Source: Neptuniibacter sp. (lineage in GTDB: Bacteria; Pseudomonadota; Gammaproteobacteria; Pseudomonadales; Balneatricaceae). From it: a stretch of 5,857 nt of DNA. Under the pieces are notes generated by a model, which had not been told where the DNA came from, did not search any database, and was given only the letters and a program-made list of their open reading frames with translations. Below are positions 1 to 5,857 of the stretch, in pieces. The first letter of the stretch is position 1, and every line of letters starts with the position of its first letter. The position numbers and the translations under genes were made by a program. Location of the stretch: contig JAIBDV010000218.1 of the NCBI GenBank assembly GCA_024686055.1, forward strand, positions 1 to 5,857, given 5' to 3'.

Positions 1-383
1 ACCAGGTGGGCCTGGCCCATTATCTGTTTTGGCAGGTCGGCAAAGTCATAATTAGTGAACACATCATCATTCACAACCACAAAGCAGTCATCCACCAGCT
101 CACACAGCATAGGTAACGCTTTGTGGATACCACCGGCGGTTTCCAGTGGCTCAGCTTCTGCTGAGTAATGCAGCCGGACACCGTAACGACGGCCGTCGCC
201 CAGCGCCTGCTCAATCTGTTCACCCAGCCAGGCATGATTGATAACGATATCGCTAAACCCCGCGGTGACCAGCCGTTCAATATGGTATTCAATCAGCGTC
301 TTGCCAGCCACCGGCAATAACGGTTTGGGCGTCGTCAGTGTCAACGGCCGCATACGTTTACCCAGCCCTGCTGCCAGAATCAT
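1..383 (-). CDS. murU: N-acetylmuramate alpha-1-phosphate uridylyltransferase MurU, N-terminal part (3' end outside window)
   Basis: Cytoplasmic nucleotidyltransferase that converts MurNAc-alpha-1-phosphate and UTP to UDP-MurNAc in the peptidoglycan-recycling shunt. The first 127 codons are present; the gene continues past the left edge. Translation from the ATG at 383-381 opens with the nucleotide-binding signature MILAAGLGKRMRPLT (residues 1-15), followed by TPKPLLPVAG (18-27), IEYH (31-34), NHAWLG (49-54) and EPLETAGGI (78-86). These follow the order seen in Pseudomonas MurU and, more generally, in RmlA/GlmU-type sugar-phosphate nucleotidyltransferases. The expected metal-binding strand reads VVVNDDVFTNYDF (102-114): the catalytic Asp107 is there, but the preceding residue, normally Gly in NGD, is Asp106. 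The start codon overlaps the amgK stop (ATGA, 380-383), so the two are probably translationally coupled and co-transcribed. Generic sugar-1-phosphate nucleotidyltransferase is the fallback call, but adjacency to amgK supports MurU. Confidence 0.93.
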   Translation of the reverse strand, partial: MILAAGLGKRMRPLTLTTPKPLLPVAGKTLIEYHIERLVTAGFSDIVINHAWLGEQIEQALGDGRRYGVRLHYSAEAEPLETAGGIHKALPMLCELVDDCFVVVNDDVFTNYDFADLPKQIMGQAHL

Positions 384-1369
384 CGCTCGCACAGGCGCGC
401 CTCCAGCATCGGCCGGAACGGTGCCAGCTCGTCATAACGGGCCATGATATCCCTGATGAATTCGACAAAACGCGGAATAAGCGGCAAGTAGCCCGATTTA
501 CCATCACGATAATTGAGCCGGGCAAAGCGCCCTGCAATTTTCAGGTTACGCTGCAAACCCGTCCAGTCACACCAGCGCTGCCAGCGCTGCGGATCAATCT
601 GGGGGGCCATCTGCTGACGCACCGTTTCCATCCAGGCTTCCAGCTGAGGGCGCGGCCAGCTGATATAACGATCCCACACCAGCGAAGCAAAATCATAGGT
701 CAGCGGACCGATCACCGCATCCTGGAAATCAATCACCCCGACCGTCCCCTGGGGGGTGCGCATCAGGTTGCTGGACATGAAATCACGGTGGACGAACACC
801 TGCGGCTGCGCGCCCAGCTCAGCCAGAATCAGATCACACAACTGCTGCCAGCACTGTTGCTCCTGAGTATCAAAAGGCTGTAGACGATGATGCGCCAGAT
901 ACCACTGCCAGAACTCGTCCATTTCAGCCTGCAACATCGGTTCGCTGTACACCGGCAGCCCATCGACAAACACCTGTTCGGCCATCGCTGGCAGCAAAGG
1001 CAGTAGTTCAGCGAGCTGTGCTGCATCCGTCGGCTGCTGAATCAGCGCCCGGTAAGATTGTTCACCCAGATCATCCAGCAACATAAAACCGTGCTGCAAT
1101 GTCACATGGTGAACATGAGGGGCACAGATACCGGCCCGCTCCAGCCGTGTCGCCACATCAACAAACGCAGCGGTACCGCGCTCTTTCTCCGGTGGCGCGT
1201 CCACTGCGATCCAGCTGCGTCCACCCTGCTGCAGACGAAAGTAACGCCGAAAACTGGCATCACCACACACACTGGACAGATCGGCCGGGCTGATCGCAGC
1301 GCCGTCAGCCAGGCTAAAGTAGTCGGTCAACCAGCCACATAACTGGTCAAGGCGGCTATCCATAATCAT
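380..1369 (-). CDS. amgK: N-acetylmuramate/N-acetylglucosamine anomeric kinase AmgK
   Basis: Aminoglycoside-phosphotransferase-fold kinase that phosphorylates MurNAc (and GlcNAc) at C1 with ATP, supplying MurU. The protein is 329 residues, close to the family length. Visible motifs: DASFRRYFR (37-45) in the N-lobe nucleotide-binding region, MLLDDLG (96-102) at the hinge, the catalytic loop VHRDFMSSNLM (193-203) with the Brenner-type H194-x-D196-x4-N201, and the metal-binding VIDFQDA (212-218) with Asp214, followed by GPLTYDFASL (221-230). All expected catalytic residues are present. The gene overlaps downstream murU by 4 bp, and in pseudomonads this pair gives intrinsic fosfomycin tolerance by bypassing MurA. 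Start choice: ATG at 1369-1367 lies only 4 nt after a GAGGA element (complement of 1374-1378); the ATG two codons later (1363-1361) lies 10 nt after it and is an equally credible start, giving 327 residues. Aminoglycoside resistance is not implied despite the fold. Confidence 0.93.
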   Translation of the reverse strand: MIMDSRLDQLCGWLTDYFSLADGAAISPADLSSVCGDASFRRYFRLQQGGRSWIAVDAPPEKERGTAAFVDVATRLERAGICAPHVHHVTLQHGFMLLDDLGEQSYRALIQQPTDAAQLAELLPLLPAMAEQVFVDGLPVYSEPMLQAEMDEFWQWYLAHHRLQPFDTQEQQCWQQLCDLILAELGAQPQVFVHRDFMSSNLMRTPQGTVGVIDFQDAVIGPLTYDFASLVWDRYISWPRPQLEAWMETVRQQMAPQIDPQRWQRWCDWTGLQRNLKIAGRFARLNYRDGKSGYLPLIPRFVEFIRDIMARYDELAPFRPMLEARLCER

Positions 1370-1392
1370 CAGATCCTCATCGAGTCAGGCAT

Positions 1393-1435
1393 TATCAGGG
1401 CATATCAGCAGCGTCGCCAACGCCCTTCATATCAG
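1393..1435. repeat. Three direct copies of TATCAG upstream of amgK
   Basis: TATCAG occurs at 1393-1398, 1403-1408 and 1430-1435. The first two are 10 bp apart, one helical turn. The copies share longer flanks in pairs: TATCAGGG at 1393 and 1430, and CATATCAG at 1401 and 1428. They sit between the putative leftward -10 and the amgK start, so they could be binding sites for a regulator of amgK or a leader element, but short repeats like this can arise by chance and no known operator is recognised. Confidence 0.3.
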
Positions 1436-1478
1436 GGTGCGCCGAGTGTACCACTGTCTCCAGCATCGGGTCTGGTCA

Positions 1479-1484
1479 CTTATA
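1479..1484 (-). promoter_or_regulatory. Possible -10 element for amgK-murU
   Basis: Read on the minus strand this is TATAAG, five of six matches to TATAAT, about 110 bp upstream of the amgK start. No good -35 hexamer is found at 16-18 bp spacing and no extended -10 TG is present, so the call is weak. It is the best leftward -10 noticed in the intergenic region. Confidence 0.25.
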
Positions 1485-1526
1485 GGCGGAATTAATGCAA
1501 TCACTGCCTTTGTGGCCTTTCAGCCA

Positions 1527-1555
1527 CTGGCAAAATCCGTCGAATGATTTATTAT
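1527..1555 (+). promoter_or_regulatory. Candidate sigma70-type promoter for lptD-surA-pdxA
   Basis: CTGGCA at 1527-1532 (four of six matches to TTGACA) is followed after exactly 17 bp by TATTAT at 1550-1555 (five of six matches to TATAAT). Transcription would start near 1562, about 160 nt before the lptD ATG. In enterics the lptD-surA operon also has a sigmaE promoter; no GGAAC-type -35 with a suitably spaced -10 was found on this strand of the region, so envelope-stress control is not supported by the sequence here. The -10 lies inside an imperfect palindrome, CGAAT (1541-1545) and ATTCG (1554-1558), which could be an operator. Confidence 0.4.
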
Positions 1556-1671
1556 TCGTCGCTTCATTAATCAGCCAGTCAGCATGTCTGATGTGCTCGG
1601 CAGTATCCGACTGCCTTGAGCCCGGACCTGACAGCTGTGTCCACCCCGGCCACACCGTGCCGGTACGCCAG

Positions 1672-1688
1672 CGGTTTATTGCAAACCG
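1672..1688 (+). promoter_or_regulatory. Small hairpin in the lptD 5' leader
   Basis: CGGTTT (1672-1677) and AAACCG (1683-1688) are perfect reverse complements around a 5-nt loop, giving a 6-bp stem that ends 32 nt before the lptD start and 16 nt before its Shine-Dalgarno. A second possible stem, CCGGC (1646-1650) with GCCGG (1659-1663), lies just upstream. No U-run follows either, so they do not look like terminators; a role in leader RNA stability or translation is only possible. Confidence 0.25.
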
Positions 1689-1704
1689 GTCATTTCGAGC
1701 CAGA

Positions 1705-1710
1705 TAAGGA
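1705..1710 (+). promoter_or_regulatory. Shine-Dalgarno fixing the lptD start at 1721
   Basis: TAAGGA is an exact match to the first six bases of the TAAGGAGG consensus, 10 nt before the ATG at 1721. It decides the start: the frame stays open upstream as far as a TTG at 1616, but those 35 codons lack a signal peptide at their beginning, whereas translation from 1721 begins directly with one. Confidence 0.7.
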
Positions 1711-1720
1711 CTTTATTTTA

Positions 1721-4384
1721 ATGTCTGCCAAGCCGCGAGCTACATTGACGCTGGGCCTTGCCGTAGCCAGTCTTGCCGCATCATCCAACGTTCTGGCCGC
1801 TGACCCGGCGCAGGAGATGGGCTGGACCTGTAACATGAGCCGCGATGGCGAATGGCACTGTGATGTTGGCGACTCGCAGCCAGCAGAAGCTGCAGGTACA
1901 CCGCCAGCCAGCCCGCCCGCACAGCCAGACACGATACAACGTAGCGCAGTCTCTGCAGCTCCAGTATCGACAACCAGGGCCCCTGCCATCAAGCAGGTGA
2001 AAAACACCCTGGCCGAAGCACCGGTCGAGGCTGTTACGCCCACCACAGTAGCCCCGGCACCGGCCAGAGCAGAGCAACAGACAGCACCCGCTACGCAGGC
2101 TCAGGTCAGCAGTGATCAATGGCAGTGCAAACCTGGCCCCGCTGGCGCCTGGGACTGCAACGGCCCGGATGACCGCCCTCCGGTAGACCCTGGCGCTCTG
2201 ACACCCACTACTGCCGCTGTGCGTACGGTCAATCGCTGGTCTCACCTGGACTGGGTGGTAGATACCCGTGCCGGCCTGTGTGGTGGCTACTACAGACAAC
2301 CCAGTATTACCGCCGCGCCTGCCAGCGCCGATTCCCCTCTGACGCTGGAAGCAGCCCAGTCCACCACCCGACTGGGTGGCCTGACCCGGCTTGAAGGCGG
2401 GGTACTGCTGCAGCAAGGACAGCGCAAACTCAGCGCCAATTACGCCGAGTTCGACCAGGTAACGAATAAAGCGACCCTGCAGGGTAACGTTAGTCTGCGC
2501 GAACCGGGCTTGCTGCTGGTCGGGGACACCGCCCAGGCGGATATTAATACCACCCAGACCCTGTTCACCGATGCTCAGTATGTGTTCCATGAACAACGTC
2601 TGCGTGGTGAGGCCAATAAGGTACTGCGATTGCAGGATGGCCGGCTGCGACTGGAAAACAGCAGCTATACTTTCTGCCCACCCGGTGTTGAAAGCTGGCA
2701 GCTCAAAGCTGACAACATCATGTTGGACAAGTCCAAAGGCTACGGCGAAGCCCGCGATGCCGTGTTAGAAATTGGTGGCGTGCCGGTCTTTTACGCCCCC
2801 TGGTTTACCTTCCCCATTGACGATACCCGACGCTCCGGTTTTCTCTACCCGTCACTGGGAATCTCCTCGGATAATGGTGTAGAGCTGGCAACGCCCTACT
2901 ACTTCAATCTGGCGGAAAACTACGACGACACAATCACTCCGCACCTGATTACCGAGCGTGGCCTGCTACTGGAAAATGAATTCCGCTATCTGGATAAGCG
3001 CTCTTATAGCGTCCTGAGCACAGCCGTTCTGCCCAGTGATGCCAAGAGCGACCGTGACCGCTGGCTGCTTGGGCTACAGAGCAGCACTCAGCAGCGCTCG
3101 CGCTGGCAAGGCAACATTGATTTCACCCGGGTCAGTGACACAGCATATTTCGATGATCTGGACACCAATCTTGAAGTCAGCCGTCAGGATCATCTGAATC
3201 AGCTGGTCGAAGCCAGCTATCGCGGAGACAGCTTCAACGCACTGGCACGGGTACATAGTTACCAGACCCTCAGCGACGATCTCGCCCCCTACCGCCGGTT
3301 ACCGCAACTGCTGGTACAGGGCAATCAGAACTGGAACAGTTTGCAACTGGGTTATCAGGCTGAGTATGTCAATTTCGACCGAGAACTCAGCGGCCTGACC
3401 GGCGCTGACCGGGTCATTGGCGAGCGTATTCACCTGATGCCATCATTGAGCTATCCAGTACGTCAACACTGGGGTTATGTAACACCTACAGCACGACTCT
3501 GGTCCAACCGCTATGAGCTGGAAAACCAGATCAGCGGCCTGGATAACAGCCCGGCAATCAACGTCCCAATCCTGAGCATGGACAGCGGCCTGTTCTTTGA
3601 TAGAAACATGAAAAACGGTGGCACCCACACGCTGGAACCACGGCTGTTTGCCCTGTACGTGGATGAAGAAAACCAGGATGGCCTGCCAGATTTTGACACC
3701 AGCGAGCTGGACTTCGATTATCGCTCACTGTTCCGCTTCAACCGCTTCTCCGGACGCGACCGCATTGGTGACACCCAGCAGGTATCACTGGGCCTGACCA
3801 GTCGCTGGATAGAAGAAAACGGCTTCGAACAGGCGCGGTTCAGCATCGGTCAGGCATATTATTTTGCCGACCGAAATGTCCAACTTGATGGTGCTGCTGC
3901 CGCCACAGATAACAGCTCCGATATTGCCACCGAAACCGTATGGAATATCGACCGGCACTGGCGTACAACGCTGGATATGATCTTCGATGGAAATATGGAC
4001 ATCAGCAAATCCAATATCAAGTTTAACTATAAACGTGACCTGGACCGCCGCTTCAACATCAGCTACCGTTTTGAAGAAAACGCCCGCAAACAGCTGGATA
4101 CCTCTTTTATCTGGCCCATTGCCCGCCAGTGGGGCTTACTGGGTCGCTGGCAGCAGGATCTTGAAAACAGTGAGACCCTTGAGTCACTGCTAGGCGTAGA
4201 ATACGAAAGTTGCTGCTGGAGCGTGCGTTTGTCTGCACGCAAGTGGCTGGACGATACAGAAAATACAGACAGTGCCATCTATCTGCAGTTCTTCCTTAAA
4301 GGGTTGGGCGGCATTGGCAGTGGTAGCGGCAGCTACCTGAACGACATAATTGGTTACCAGGAACGTGAAGAGCAGAGAAAATGA
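1721..4384 (+). CDS. lptD: LPS-assembly outer-membrane protein LptD (OstA/Imp)
   Basis: Outer-membrane beta-barrel of the LptD/LptE translocon that receives LPS from the periplasmic Lpt bridge and places it in the outer leaflet. The protein has 887 residues (E. coli about 784, Pseudomonas about 924). Residues 1-26 are a Sec signal peptide with a likely cut after VLA. Residues 27-185 form an extension with two W-x-C pairs (W35/C37/W45/C47 and W134/C136/W144/C146) joined by an Ala/Pro/Thr-rich linker, ending in SHLDWV, a Pseudomonas-like feature. About 205-345 is the LptA-like beta-jellyroll domain, then the hallmark FPIDDTRRSGFLYPS (364-378) and the C-terminal barrel. The four cysteines of the functional disulfides are all present: C187, C319 and the adjacent C831-C832 (E. 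coli C31, C173, C724, C725). The conserved tail LKGLGG is present near the end. Eight cysteines in total, twice the enteric number. The stop overlaps the surA start (ATGA), fitting coupled expression with its chaperone. Confidence 0.97.
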   Translation: MSAKPRATLTLGLAVASLAASSNVLAADPAQEMGWTCNMSRDGEWHCDVGDSQPAEAAGTPPASPPAQPDTIQRSAVSAAPVSTTRAPAIKQVKNTLAEAPVEAVTPTTVAPAPARAEQQTAPATQAQVSSDQWQCKPGPAGAWDCNGPDDRPPVDPGALTPTTAAVRTVNRWSHLDWVVDTRAGLCGGYYRQPSITAAPASADSPLTLEAAQSTTRLGGLTRLEGGVLLQQGQRKLSANYAEFDQVTNKATLQGNVSLREPGLLLVGDTAQADINTTQTLFTDAQYVFHEQRLRGEANKVLRLQDGRLRLENSSYTFCPPGVESWQLKADNIMLDKSKGYGEARDAVLEIGGVPVFYAPWFTFPIDDTRRSGFLYPSLGISSDNGVELATPYYFNLAENYDDTITPHLITERGLLLENEFRYLDKRSYSVLSTAVLPSDAKSDRDRWLLGLQSSTQQRSRWQGNIDFTRVSDTAYFDDLDTNLEVSRQDHLNQLVEASYRGDSFNALARVHSYQTLSDDLAPYRRLPQLLVQGNQNWNSLQLGYQAEYVNFDRELSGLTGADRVIGERIHLMPSLSYPVRQHWGYVTPTARLWSNRYELENQISGLDNSPAINVPILSMDSGLFFDRNMKNGGTHTLEPRLFALYVDEENQDGLPDFDTSELDFDYRSLFRFNRFSGRDRIGDTQQVSLGLTSRWIEENGFEQARFSIGQAYYFADRNVQLDGAAAATDNSSDIATETVWNIDRHWRTTLDMIFDGNMDISKSNIKFNYKRDLDRRFNISYRFEENARKQLDTSFIWPIARQWGLLGRWQQDLENSETLESLLGVEYESCCWSVRLSARKWLDDTENTDSAIYLQFFLKGLGGIGSGSGSYLNDIIGYQEREEQRK
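1823..1861 (+). other. First W-x-C-x5-G-x-W-x-C motif of LptD extension
   Basis: Residues 35-47 of LptD (WTCNMSRDGEWHC) contain W35, C37, G43, W45 and C47. It starts eight residues after the predicted signal-peptide cut, so in the mature protein it is at the very N-terminus in the periplasm. The two cysteines are ten positions apart and could form a local disulfide hairpin. Confidence 0.75.
2120..2158 (+). other. Second W-x-C-x5-G-x-W-x-C motif of LptD extension
   Basis: Residues 134-146 of LptD (WQCKPGPAGAWDC) repeat the first motif with identical spacing: W134, C136, G142, W144, C146. By eye 24 of 39 nucleotides agree with the first copy, so if it is a duplication it is old. About 86 residues of Ala/Pro/Thr/Val-rich, probably disordered linker separate the two copies. 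Confidence 0.75.
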
Positions 4385-5676
4385 TGAAGTTCGGTAAACG
4401 CATGATCACCGCGCTGGTACTGACCAGCGCCTGCCTGACGATGCCCGTTCAGGCCCAACCGGTCCCCCTGGATTCTGTTGTAGCCATTGCCAACGACGGT
4501 GTAATTCTACGTAGCGAACTGGACCGTAAAGTCGCTCTGATCAGCGCTCAGTTGCAGGCTCGAGGCACTGCCCTGCCTGCAATTAACGTGTTGCAACGCC
4601 AGGTGCTGGAGCAGATGATTATCGAAAACCTGCAGGTTCAGGTGGGCAAGGGCCAGGGCATTCGCATTTCCGATGAAATGCTTAACCGTAATATCGAGCG
4701 CATCGCAGAACGTAACAACATGACTCTGAGCCAGTTCCGCGACGCTCTGGTTGCCGAAGGCAACAGCTACGAACAGGCCCGTCAGGAGATCGGCCAGAAT
4801 ATGCTGTTGCAACAGATTCAGCAGTCAAACATTGGCCGCCGGATTAATGTCTCCGAACAGGAGGTCGCCAACTACCTGAACTCCGCCGACGGCCAGAAGC
4901 GCAACCAAGCCGATTACCAGCTCAGCCATATTCTGATCGCCGTACCGCCACGGGCCAATCCTGAGCGCATCCAGCAAGCTGAAAAAGAAGCCCGTAAGAT
5001 CTATCAGCAACTCAAAGGCGGTGCCGACTTTGCCGCCCTGGCGACAGCTCATTCCAACGCTTCCAACGCTCTGAGTGGCGGCGACCTGGGCTGGCGCAAG
5101 CGTAATGCAATGCCGGAAGTTCTGTCCAAAGCGATGAGGGATCTGGGTAAAGGCGATATCAGCCAGCCCATCCGTAACAGCAGCGGCTTCCACATTATTA
5201 AAGTGCGTGACAAACGCGGTGGGGTTGTTCAACTGGTTAACCAGGCACAGGTCTCCCATATTCTGATCAAGCCCAGCGAAATCCGCAATCCGGCACAATC
5301 AAAACGCCTGATCGAACGACTCTACAACCGCATTGTCGACAGTAACGAAGACTTTGCCACACTGGCTAAAGAATACAGTGACGACCCGACCAGCGGCTCT
5401 GAAGGCGGCGACCTGGGCTGGGTACAAAACGGCCAGATGGTACCGGCCTTTGAAGATGTAATGAACAATACCCGCACCGGTTCAATCTCCCGTCCTTTTG
5501 AGTCCCGCTTTGGCTGGCACATCATGTATGTCAGTGACCGTCGTCAGCAGGACATGGGCGAAGAGATGCAAGCCAACCAGGCCCGCGCCGTTATCCGTAA
5601 ACGTAAATTTAATGAAGAGCTCTCAAACTGGTTGCGCGAGCTGCGCAGCCAGGCCTTCATTGACATCAAAAACTGA
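4381..5676 (+). CDS. surA: Periplasmic chaperone and peptidyl-prolyl isomerase SurA
   Basis: Periplasmic chaperone that keeps unfolded outer-membrane proteins, LptD among them, competent for delivery to the BAM complex. At 431 residues it matches the family (E. coli 428). A Sec signal peptide covers residues 1-25, with a likely cut at VQA-Q. Residues about 26-172 are the N-terminal chaperone domain, beginning LDSVVAIANDGVILRSEL, the typical opening of mature SurA. Two parvulin domains follow: the first about 178-277 (SHILI 182-186, GGDLGW 233-238, GFHIIKV 269-275) and the second about 290-386 (SHILI 292-296, GGDLGW 342-347, FGWHIMYV 377-384). Residues about 390-428 are the C-terminal helix that packs on the N-domain. 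The start overlaps the lptD stop by 4 bp; a second ATG follows at once (4384), and either could be used. No strong Shine-Dalgarno is seen, which fits translational coupling to lptD. Confidence 0.97.
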   Translation: MMKFGKRMITALVLTSACLTMPVQAQPVPLDSVVAIANDGVILRSELDRKVALISAQLQARGTALPAINVLQRQVLEQMIIENLQVQVGKGQGIRISDEMLNRNIERIAERNNMTLSQFRDALVAEGNSYEQARQEIGQNMLLQQIQQSNIGRRINVSEQEVANYLNSADGQKRNQADYQLSHILIAVPPRANPERIQQAEKEARKIYQQLKGGADFAALATAHSNASNALSGGDLGWRKRNAMPEVLSKAMRDLGKGDISQPIRNSSGFHIIKVRDKRGGVVQLVNQAQVSHILIKPSEIRNPAQSKRLIERLYNRIVDSNEDFATLAKEYSDDPTSGSEGGDLGWVQNGQMVPAFEDVMNNTRTGSISRPFESRFGWHIMYVSDRRQQDMGEEMQANQARAVIRKRKFNEELSNWLRELRSQAFIDIKN

Positions 5677-5696
5677 CAGGGAATAGTGAGGTAGAT

Positions 5697-5857
5697 GTGA
5701 GCGTACAACGACTGGTAATCACTGCGGGCGAGCCCGCTGGAATCGGGCCGGACCTGTGTATCGCAATCGCCCTGCGCGAGGATATGCCGGAATTTGTCGT
5801 ACTCGGTGATGCCGCGCTACTGCGTGAGCGCGCCAGGGTCCTCGGCGCGAACATCAG
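5697..5857 (+). CDS. pdxA: 4-hydroxythreonine-4-phosphate dehydrogenase PdxA, N-terminal part (3' end outside window)
   Basis: NAD-dependent cytoplasmic dehydrogenase of the DXP-dependent pyridoxal 5'-phosphate pathway; it oxidises 4-phosphohydroxy-L-threonine. The first 53 codons are present. Translation from the GTG at 5697 reads SVQRLVIT then AGEPAGIGPDL (residues 10-20), the family's N-terminal GEPAGIGP signature, and continues with FVVLGDAALLRERA (37-50), matching the expected second strand and helix. The GTG start is chosen because GAGGT (5688-5692) lies 4 nt upstream and because homologues begin at this distance from the signature; the ATG at 5695 is out of frame and hits TGA at once. 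Only 20 bp separate it from surA and no terminator is seen, so it is probably in the same operon, as in E. coli and Pseudomonas. Confidence 0.95.
   Translation, partial: MSVQRLVITAGEPAGIGPDLCIAIALREDMPEFVVLGDAALLRERARVLGANI

Larger units (their letters stand above)
1370..1720. other. Divergent intergenic region between amgK and lptD
   Basis: This 351-bp stretch separates the start codons of amgK (leftward) and lptD (rightward). It has no convincing gene: short open frames here have no recognisable family sequence and no good ribosome binding site. It holds a candidate rightward sigma70-type promoter (1527-1555), a weaker leftward -10 (1479-1484), three TATCAG repeats near amgK (1393-1435), an imperfect palindrome across the rightward -10 (1541-1558), and a hairpin in the lptD leader (1672-1688). 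The section around 1490-1570 is visibly more A+T rich than the flanking genes, as expected for a promoter zone. The lptD leader in the sense direction would be about 160 nt if the 1527-1555 promoter is used. Confidence 0.8.

Noticed and set aside
338..883. 181-codon plus-strand open frame opposite amgK and murU
   Set aside because: It is antisense to amgK with its full catalytic motifs; the translation has no family features.
380..1369. Aminoglycoside resistance phosphotransferase
   Set aside because: The fold is shared, but the overlap with murU and the position beside lptD identify the sugar kinase AmgK.
1488..1520. SigmaE-type promoter for lptD beginning at GGAATT (1488-1493)
   Set aside because: The -35 lacks the GGAAC core and no TCTGA/TCAAA-like -10 lies at the needed 15-17 bp spacing.
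1495..1707. 70-codon open frame in the intergenic region
   Set aside because: No recognisable domain, no convincing ribosome binding site, and it overlaps the lptD promoter and leader.
1616..1720. N-terminal extension of LptD by 35 residues from a TTG start at 1616
   Set aside because: The extension has no signal peptide and would bury the real one; a good Shine-Dalgarno (1705-1710) precedes the ATG at 1721.
1781..2596. 271-codon open frame on the minus strand inside lptD
   Set aside because: It lies opposite the Ala/Pro/Thr-rich coding segment, where codon bias keeps the antisense frame open; its Gly/Arg/Cys-rich translation resembles no family, and lptD itself is certain.
4420..4440. SurA as a lipoprotein, from Cys18 in the signal peptide
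   Set aside because: The residues before the Cys (T-S-A) lack Leu/Val/Ile at the -3 position of a lipobox, and the VQA-Q signal peptidase I site downstream fits SurA family practice.
4825..5298. 157-codon minus-strand open frame inside surA
   Set aside because: Shadow of the SurA parvulin-domain coding sequence, without start signal or recognisable domain.
5677..5696. Terminator between surA and pdxA
   Set aside because: The 20-bp gap holds no inverted repeat or T-run; read-through into pdxA is expected.

Overview
The window carries conserved cell-envelope housekeeping genes of a gammaproteobacterium. The order (murU-amgK divergent from lptD-surA-pdxA) and the sequence character of LptD, AmgK and MurU point to the Pseudomonas/Oceanospirillales side of the class rather than to enterics: LptD is long (887 residues) with a Cys/Trp-containing N-terminal extension, and the AmgK/MurU peptidoglycan-recycling shunt is present. 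Species cannot be named from the sequence alone.

Layout. Positions 1-383 (minus) hold the 5' part of murU, which runs off the left edge. Positions 380-1369 (minus) hold amgK, complete and overlapping murU by 4 bp. Positions 1370-1720 are a 351-bp divergent intergenic region with candidate promoters for both directions, short direct repeats and a small hairpin in the lptD leader. Positions 1721-4384 (plus) are lptD, 4381-5676 (plus) are surA overlapping lptD by 4 bp, and 5697-5857 (plus) are the first 53 codons of pdxA, which runs off the right edge.

How the genes work together. AmgK and MurU act consecutively in the cytoplasm: AmgK phosphorylates recycled N-acetylmuramate at the anomeric position and MurU makes UDP-MurNAc from it, bypassing de novo MurA/MurB synthesis. 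On the other strand, LptD is the outer-membrane translocon that inserts LPS, and SurA is the periplasmic chaperone/prolyl isomerase that escorts outer-membrane beta-barrels including LptD. PdxA (pyridoxal-phosphate biosynthesis) is a usual downstream member of this operon.

No mobile element, CRISPR array, RNA gene or clearly new system is visible. The most interesting point is in LptD: its N-terminal extension holds two copies of a [W]-x-C-x5-G-x-W-x-C motif joined by an Ala/Pro/Thr-rich linker, adding four cysteines to the four normally used for the LptD disulfides. A Gly-to-Asp change at a normally conserved position of MurU and the structure of the divergent intergenic region are secondary points.
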